From: Primulina eburnea | Lineage: Eukaryota; Streptophyta; Magnoliopsida; Lamiales; Gesneriaceae | Assembly: GCF_022965805.1 (NCBI RefSeq) | Contig: NC_133117.1 | Location: 12,920,183-12,984,182 of the forward strand | Direction of reading: 5' to 3' | DNA length: 64,000 nt | Shown here: positions 57,475-64,000 of the stretch, piece after piece | Position numbering within the stretch: position 1 is the stretch's first letter | Layout: the number at the start of each line of letters is the position of its first letter | The notes under the pieces: model-generated | What the model saw: only the letters and a program-made list of their open reading frames with translations | The model's database searches: none | What the model was told of the DNA's origin: nothing | Made by a program: the position numbers and the translations under genes

Positions 57475-58148
57475 CTATATCTTTTCGGTTCCATATTTTC
57501 CAGTATTAATATAACTGATAGAGATTTCATGATTCTCTTCAATTTGTGGTTCTGACAGAACATTTTCATCATCATGTGTTTCTTCAGGAACATCATTCTC
57601 TATTTTGTGATCATCGTATTTCTCTTTGAATTTTCTTTTTCGAGGATTTTTATCATTGGAACCGACTGGCCTTCCACGCTTCAGGCGTTTAATGACATCA
57701 TGAGTATTTTCAATTTGTTTCTTCGGAATTTCAATTCGAGCAGGGGCATTTGCAGCATGTATATATGATTTAGTTACCCTTTTTGTGTCTGCAAATGCAT
57801 CTGGTATTTGATTTGCTATTCTTTGCAAGTGCACAATACCCCTATCATAACCGATATAGATTACAACCTTTCTTTGAGGTCCCATTTTCTTTAGTTGCGG
57901 TGGTGCAATAGGCACATACACCATACATCCAAAAATTCTCAGATGAGAAATGTCTGGTTCTTTACCAAATGCAAGCTGCAATGGGAAGTATTTATGATAT
58001 GCACTTGGTCTGATGTGAATTAATGAAGCAGCATGTAAAATTGCATGTCCCCATATAGAAATAGGGAGCTTTGTTTTCATAATCACTGGTCTAGCAATCA
58101 TTTGCAGACATTTAATCAATGATTCAGCCAATCCATTCTGTGTATGTA
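57475..58148 (-). pseudogene. COP2 integrase, C-terminal half
   Basis: The frame starts at the E3 insertion within a TQNGLAESLIK motif, the region of the catalytic Glu. It continues with PISIWGHAILHAASLIHIRP, HLRIFGCMVYVPI and KKMGPQRKVVIYIGYD. A long basic and acidic linker (KRLKRGRPVGSNDKNPRKRK) follows to the end at 57475. The N-terminal half is outside the window. Confidence 0.85.
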
Positions 58149-58489
58149 TGTAACGAACCGTACTCTTTACTACTTAAAATTTGCGGAAGAATTTAAAATT
58201 TTCTTTTAAACTAAAAGGAATGCGGAAATGAAATCAAATACGGTCGTCACTACATCCTTCGTCAGTAAATATGTTTTAAATCGACATCACCAATAAAATT
58301 TGCTAAAAAGAAACACTTGCTCCAAAAGTCTTGAAATGAAACATAACATCAGAGTATTTTGAACTTGCATAAAAAATCGTAAAATAACATGGGCGGTCCT
58401 CGGGTTTAGCCTGCCGCTCAGTCCAAGCCTGCCCTTTGGTCACCACCTCCTGTCTCCTCAACATAGTCACCTGCATCGATCAAGTCTAG

Positions 58490-58505
58490 TGAGTCTAAAG
58501 ACTCA
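58490..58505. repeat. LTR palindrome, copy 7
   Basis: A perfect TGAGTCTAAAGACTCA, 341 bp from the U5 end of the E3 LTR, close to the 310 bp seen in E1. Confidence 0.85.
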
Positions 58506-58802
58506 ACACGTATAAACTGGAATAACGAGTACTATATAATAAAATCACATGCAACTTTAAAATAGGACATACATAACTTGAAACTTGAACTTGCGTATTA
58601 AAACTGGAACATATGTACATACATACTTCGACGTGCCATAACTTAAACTTTTCTTAAACATGCTGCATACTTGAACATACATACTTCATCATTTTGCGTA
58701 GAGGATGTTTCAAAGCAGGTGACCCATACATAATAAACGCCTGATCAGACAAACCACAGTACTGGGCTGACAGGGACGTATCCATTGCCACATACATGAG
58801 AT

Positions 58803-58890
58803 CCCCGTTCATAATTTAACGGGCTGGTTGGTCCCCGTTCATAATTTAACGCTTTCCAACCACGATCTAACCCGTTCATAATTTAACGGG
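58803..58890. repeat. three copies of CCCGTTCATAATTTAACGGG
   Basis: Copies near 58804, 58844 (end degraded) and 58871. Each carries CCCGTT/AACGGG inverted arms with an 8-bp loop. Confidence 0.88.
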
Positions 58891-59247
58891 GTGGAGAGAT
58901 CCTCGGCCACGTTCACCGACTTCCAAACCCATTCAATTTGGTCACAAGACATTTAGCATACCTCAAAACTTAAAATATTTTCTTGCACGTCAACATACTT
59001 ACTTGGGGTTGAAGGGTTCGTTGGACTTCGATCGGGGCCGTTGCTGCAACATACTAACATGAACTTGCATACTTAACTGGCATAACTTAGACGTAGAAAT
59101 AGTACTTACTCCTAAGCTCAATCAATACTTAGGACGTTCTAAGTTTTCCCATGACTCGACCTTGAAAACATCATATTAAACCTTAGCATACAACCTCAAA
59201 CCGAATCCTAAGTGATGAAAGAATGTATCCCAAAAAAAATAGGAGGA

Positions 59248-59507
59248 CACGGACCCCGTGCCTAGGTCCGGGCTTGGGTCCGTGTAGATACTGCATGGTG
59301 TGTGTGTCGAAAAATAAAGGCACGGACCCCGTCTATAGGTCCGGGTCAGGGTCCGTGTAGATATTATGAAGGGAACACTCGGAAAGGAGAGGGGCACGGA
59401 CCCCGTGCATGGGTCCGTCAAGGGGTCCGTGTAGACTTGGGTTTTGGACACTACTGAGGAACAAAGGCACGGACCCCGTGTGGGGGTCCGGGTAAGGGTC
59501 CGTGTAC
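59248..59507. repeat. 73-bp tandem array in E3 LTR, four units
   Basis: Cores at 59248, 59320, 59394 and 59468 follow CACGGACCCCGTG..., GGTCCG, then GGGTCCGTGTA. CACGGACCC and GGGTCCGTG form 9-bp inverted arms in each unit. The spacers between the cores vary. Open frames on the minus strand here merely translate the repeats. Confidence 0.92.
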
Positions 59508-60896
59508 TCGCGGGACAAGAAAACTCACGAAAATTCTGTACATGTTTTGCTTAACATCCTAGACTCGATTACACGGACTATGAAACGACACCCCGAGACC
59601 CACCTTAGCATGCCATAACATCAACCAAATTCGTACAAACACCCAAAGCAATAAGTTCACCTTACAACACATACAATTCAAAGCATAGCAATTGACACCA
59701 ATTCGTTTCCCACGACTCCTAACGCATTCGAGTGCCTATCGACACTATACGACGTATCAAATAACATCCCAACATCATACTAATGATACCTAGACGCAGC
59801 ATTGATCACCCGTCGATCCCCAACGAAGCCTGCAACAAAAACTTCAAGAACACAATTTTCGTAATAGTCGCAGTTTGAGCAGTCCCACGAAAAATATCAT
59901 AACTCACTCAATGTTCATCCAAAAATCTCGTATTTTATATCAAATCGAAGGTATCGAAAAGTTCTACAATTGTCTAGTTGAAATTTTTCTCAAAATCCCG
60001 ACAGAAAAATCGCAGTTTTTATCAGAACAGTAAGTTACGAGATTTCAGATCTAAGAAGTATTTCAAACGCCTTCAAACTATTTTCCGCTCAAACGATGAA
60101 CGTCACACATGGATTTTCACGCATAAAATAACACGACGCATACTATGACAAGATCGATGCAGAAAGAACAGATTATACGTGCCTTTTGATATTAAAAATA
60201 CCGTGACGACGATACCGAAGCGGAGACGGTGTGAGGCTCGATCCGAGACGAAAGTGGCGCTAAAATCCTTGAAGAGAACACACGAAAATATGCTGGAATA
60301 ATTCAGAGGAGGGGGCGGCCGTTTCTTTCAAAAGAACCCTAGGTTTTCTTTTTTTTTTAAAATCTGAAAATAAACTTGTAGATGTGTGTTGTGTGTTTTA
60401 GTGTGTGTAAAAACATGTTTAGTGTGTGTGAGTGTAGAAAACGTGTGTGTGATTTAATTAGGAGAAATTTAGTGCTAAATTAACTAATTAAATACTAATT
60501 AAAAGTTAACACTCACTAATTTAATCAAACTCTACAATTAAAATGATTACACACCAATTTTAAAAATTTTAAACTCTTAAATCACTAAATACATAATAAT
60601 GCTTTAAATATTAAAACTTAATAACTTATTAAAAATGCCCCATCCTCAACTTAAAATAAAATACCATATTTTAAATCACCAACATCGTCACCGGTCTTTT
60701 CCTCGATCCCGCTTCGAATAGTCGCCTGAACATGAAACTCGAAAACATTTTAACGTGCATCACAATGAATATGATTAATTTAAAATAATGCATTTTTCAT
60801 AAATTATGCATGGCAAAAACTCATTTAAAATTAATCAAATGATTTAATAATAAAATGAATGCACATGTTATACGTGTACTGGATTTGGGCACTACA

Positions 60897-60911
60897 GTTC
60901 CTCCCCCACTT
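60897..60911 (-). other. E3 polypurine tract
   Basis: The minus strand reads GTGGGGGAGGAAC immediately before TGTAGTGCCC, preceded by TTTCGAGGACGAAAT. Confidence 0.88.
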
Positions 60912-60943
60912 ATAAAAATTTCGTCCTCGAAATTAAATCTTAC

Positions 60944-63900
60944 CGAACAACTCCGGGTAACGAAGTCTCATATCTGCCTCAGACTCTCATGTGGCCTCTT
61001 CCACTGATTGGTTGAGCCACCGGACTTTGACTAGCTTAGTCACTTTGTTCCGAAGCCTACGCTCTTGCCTGTCTAGGATTTGGACCGGTCTCTCCTCAAA
61101 GGACAGGTCTGGAGCCAACTGCAACGGCTCATAACTCAGGATATGCGAAGGATTGGCTAGGTACTTCCTTAGCATCGAGACGTGGAACACATTGTGTACC
61201 CCGGCCAGATTTGGCGGAAGGGCAACACGATAGGCTAGTGTCCCAACTCTGTCCAAAATTTCAAACGGCCCAATAAACCTCGGACTCAACTTGCCTCTCT
61301 TTCCAAATCTCATAACACCCTTCATGGGTGCTATTTTGACGAATACGTGGTCACCAACGGCAAATTCGAGATCTCTCCTCCTCTTATCAGCATAACTTTT
61401 CTGACGACTTTGGACAGTCTTCATTCTGTCACGAATCTTGGCCACTACGTCTGCAGTCTGCTGAACTATTTCTGGACCAAGTTCTGCCCTCTCACCAACT
61501 TCATCCCAATGAACTGGTGATCTGCACTTCCTTCCATACAACGCCTCATAGGGGGCCATACCAATTGATGATTGGAAGCTATTGTTGTATGTGAACTCCA
61601 CTAGAGGTAGTCTAGACTCCCAAGCTCCTTGAAAATCAATCATACACGCTCGCAACAAGTCCTCTAAAATCTGAATCACTCGCTCGGACTGGCCATCTGT
61701 CTGCGGGTGAAAAGCTGTACTGAAAAGCAACTTCGTCCCCATGGCTGCGTATAAGCTCTTCCAGAAGGACGATGTGAATCTCGGGTCCCTGTCGGACACA
61801 ATTGAAACTGGGAACCCATGCAAACGGACTATCTCCCGAATATATAGCTCCGCGTACTGCGTCATGGAGAAAGTCGTCTTCACTGGCAAAAAGTTTGCTG
61901 TCTTAGTGAGTCGGTCAACTATAACCCAAATAGAATTCGATCCTCGGACTGACCTCGGCAACCCAACCACAAAATCCATAGTAATGTTCTCCCACTTCCA
62001 CTCAGGGATGGGGAGTGGCTTAACCAATCCTGCTGGCCTCTGATGTTCAGCTTTTACTTGCTGGCAAGTGAGACATTCGGACACGAACCTGCGGATGTCT
62101 CGCTTCATCCCTGGCCACCAATACAAAAGCTGGAGATCCTTATACATCTTGGTACCTCCTGGATGGATAGAATACGGAGATGCGTGTGCCTCTGTCAAAA
62201 TATCTTGTCTAATCGAGTCACCCCTAGGCACCCACATTCTACCTCTGTACCTCACTATCCCATCTGACACTGTATAAAGAACACTGCCTTTGGCCTCATC
62301 TCTCAATCTCCATTTCTGTAGCTGCTTGTCTGAATATTGTCCTGCCCGGATACGGTCTAGCATATCAGATTTGACTGTCAGATTAGACAGCTTAGGATCT
62401 CTGCCCTCACGATAAATCTCTAGACCAAACTTCTGAATCTCAGATTGAAGAGGTTTCTGCACTGACAACTGAGCTACAACTGCCACTTTCCTGCTCAATG
62501 CATCCGCGACAACATTAGCCTTTCCCGGATGATAGCTAATTTCGCAGTCGTAATCCTTCACAAGTTCCAACCATCGTCTTTGTCTCATATTCAACTCCTT
62601 CTGCGTGAAGAAATATTTGAGACTCTTATGATCGGTGAAAATCTGATATTTCTCGCCGTATAGGTAGTGTCTCCAAATTTTCAGTCCGAAGACAACGGCG
62701 GCTAACTCTAGGTCGTGAGTCGGATAGTTCTTCTCGTGCACTTTCAGTTGCCTGGAAGCATAGGCTATGACCCGACCCCGCTGCATCAATACTGCGCCTA
62801 ACCCGAGCTTAGATGCATCGGTATATAACACAAAGTCTCCTTGCCCGGATGGCATGGCTAGCACTGGCGCTGAAAGAAGAGCTTGCTTCAACGTATCGAA
62901 GCTCTTCTGGCATTCTTCGCTCCACACGAATTTGGCATGCTTCTTGGTGAGTGACGTGAGTGGCACTGCTATGGATGAAAATCCTCGAATGAACTTACGG
63001 TAGTAACCGGCTAGACCCAAAAAGCTGCGGATTTCAGATGCATTCTTTGGCTCAACCCATTCCTTGACAGCTGCTACTTTAGATGGATCCACTTCAATTC
63101 CACTGCTAGATACAATATGCCCCAAAAATGCTACCTTCTCCAACCAAAATTCACACTTACTGAATTTCGCAAATAACTTGCGACTCTGCAAAGTCTGTAA
63201 TACTGTCCTCAAGTGCTGGTTGTGCTCCTCATGGCTCTTCGAGTATATTAGAATGTCGTCAATAAATACTATGACGAATTGGTCGAGGAACGGCTGAAAT
63301 ACCCGATTCATGAGGTCCATGAAAATTGCTGGAGCATTGGTCAATCCAAATGGCATCACCAAGAACTCGTAATGCCCATATCTGGTCTTGAAAGCTGTCT
63401 TGTGGACATCTGCATCCTTCACTTTCAGCTGATGGTACCCTGATCGAAGATCTATCTTAGAGAACACTGTAGCTCCCTGTAATTGATCAAACAAGTCTTC
63501 GATTCTAGGCAACGGGTACTTATTCTTGATCGTTACCTTGTTCAGTTCGCGGTAATCGATGCACAGTCTCATGCTTCCGTCTTTCTTTTTCACAAAAAGT
63601 ACTGGTGCGCCCCACGGTGAGAAACTCGAGCGGATAAACTCCTTGTCTAAGAGCTCCTGAATCTGCTACTTGAGTTCTAACATTTCTGCTGGAGCTAATC
63701 TGTACGGTGCCTTAGAGATTGGCACTGTGCCTGGCATGAGATCAATAGCAAACTCCACCTCTCTATCTGGTGGAAGACCTGAAACATCGTCTGGGAATTC
63801 ACTGACTACTGGCACTTCAGTTAGAGATGGAGTAGGCGCATCAGGTGCTGAAATAATACTAGCCAAGAAGGCCTGGCACCCCTTGGAAATCAGTCTCCTC

Positions 63901-64000
63901 GCCTGCATGCACAAAATCATGCGAGGGAAACTTCTCCATCTGACTGGCTCAAAAAGAAACTGCTCCATACCCAACGGTCTGACTAGTACTGATCTCTTCT
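60944..64000 (-). pseudogene. E3 pol: protease linker, reverse transcriptase, RNase H, integrase, chromodomain-like end
   Basis: An 868-codon frame (63593-60987) covers most of pol. Reverse transcriptase has [21 protein letters not shown] and catalytic FIDDI (residues 110-114). RNase H has all its acidic residues (D259 in YTDAS, E296, D321 in TDHKSL, D364 in ADALSR). Integrase has an HHCC zinc site (H470, H477, C507, C510) and a catalytic triad D540, D601, E637 with 35 residues between the last two. The C-terminal module [13 protein letters not shown] leads to a chromodomain-like tail ending VEEAT. Two nonsense codons break it: TAG at 63666-63668 just before reverse transcriptase, in the same frame, and TGA at 60987-60989, where relatives have Trp. 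The upstream frame to 63974 is the protease-to-RT linker. Confidence 0.92.

Larger units (their letters stand above)
55367..58148 (-). mobile_element. COP2: Ty1/copia retrotransposon, split by E3
   Basis: On the minus strand: integrase C-terminal half, reverse transcriptase, RNase H, polypurine tract and a short 3' LTR of 269 bp (55635-55367). The 5' part would lie beyond the E3 insertion, outside the window. It has the copia domain order with several stops. It is distinct from COP1, with a much shorter LTR and a different pol. Confidence 0.88.
58149..60896 (-). repeat. E3 3' LTR (2748 bp)
   Basis: It starts TGTAACG and ends GCACTACA on the plus strand. It contains the TGAGTCTAAAGACTCA palindrome (58490-58505), a CCCGTT/AACGGG repeat cluster and a 73-bp GC-rich tandem array. 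The end region AATTTGCGGAA.AATTTAAAA is shared with the E1 LTR. No genuine gene is present. Confidence 0.9.
58149..64000 (-). mobile_element. E3: Ty3/gypsy (Tekay-like chromovirus), 3' LTR and most of pol, runs off the window
   Basis: The 3' LTR is 58149-60896 and the polypurine tract about 60897-60911. Pol then continues on the minus strand to the window end. It interrupts COP2; the flank ATGTA (58144-58148) is the probable target duplication, whose partner is outside. Its pol closely resembles that of E1 but is far better preserved. Confidence 0.92.

Noticed and set aside
59248..59507. Regularly spaced repeats resembling a CRISPR array
   Set aside because: The host is a plant, the repeat is a 40-bp core inside an LTR, and there are only four units with no associated genes.

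Overview
This is plant nuclear DNA, almost certainly from a eudicot with a repeat-rich genome. It is AT-rich and dominated by long-terminal-repeat (LTR) retrotransposons nested inside one another. CACTA-type DNA transposon derivatives are also present. I recognise one host gene, a trihelix transcription factor closely resembling PETAL LOSS (PTL). It lies on the minus strand at 50167-52493, with two exons split by a GT-AG intron. I see no bacterial genes, operons, CRISPR arrays, rRNA or tRNA genes.

Layout from left to right. Positions 1-8695 hold element E1, a minus-strand Ty3/gypsy (Tekay/Del-like chromovirus) with a 3.16-kb 5' LTR; its 3' LTR runs off the window. Positions 8696-9186 and 46797 to about 49800 are two halves of one old LTR-like sequence (B). 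It was split by element A (9187-46796), a minus-strand LTR element whose roughly 2.4-kb internal region looks non-coding. The LTRs of A were themselves hit by four later insertions: E2 (9624-15014, Ty3/gypsy, plus strand, internally deleted); D (21068-27706, two head-to-tail LTRs with no internal region); COP1 (27931-37383, a complete but decayed Ty1/copia, plus strand); and E4 (37613-45922, a complete Ty3/gypsy, plus strand, with nearly identical LTRs). Target-site duplications (TSDs) can be read for A (GCAAC/ACAAC), D (GAACC), COP1 (TCCAT), E4 (GGTTC) and probably E2. They let the nesting order be reconstructed directly.

From 46797 on, the right half of B carries a 1.0-kb non-autonomous CACTA element (47114-48136, TSD CAT). 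PTL follows. Its upstream side holds a 414-bp CACTA miniature element (54802-55215, TSD ATA) and a minus-strand Ty1/copia remnant (COP2, 55367-58148). COP2 is cut by element E3 (58149 to beyond 64000), a minus-strand Tekay-like Ty3/gypsy element. E3 has an 868-codon open frame spanning reverse transcriptase, RNase H, integrase and part of the chromodomain, the best-preserved pol in the window.

Apart from PTL, essentially all coding potential belongs to retrotransposons, and most of it is broken by stops and frameshifts. The least ordinary signals are in the non-coding parts of the elements. Each LTR family carries its own GC-rich palindromic or tandem array. A 16-bp palindrome recurs in seven LTR segments. 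Two related Ty3/gypsy copies share the same apparent 13-nt gap in reverse transcriptase. One deletion junction carries filler DNA copied from the LTR. The PTL C-terminus appears to have shifted out of frame. I found no evidence for a wholly new biological system. All comparisons were done by eye.
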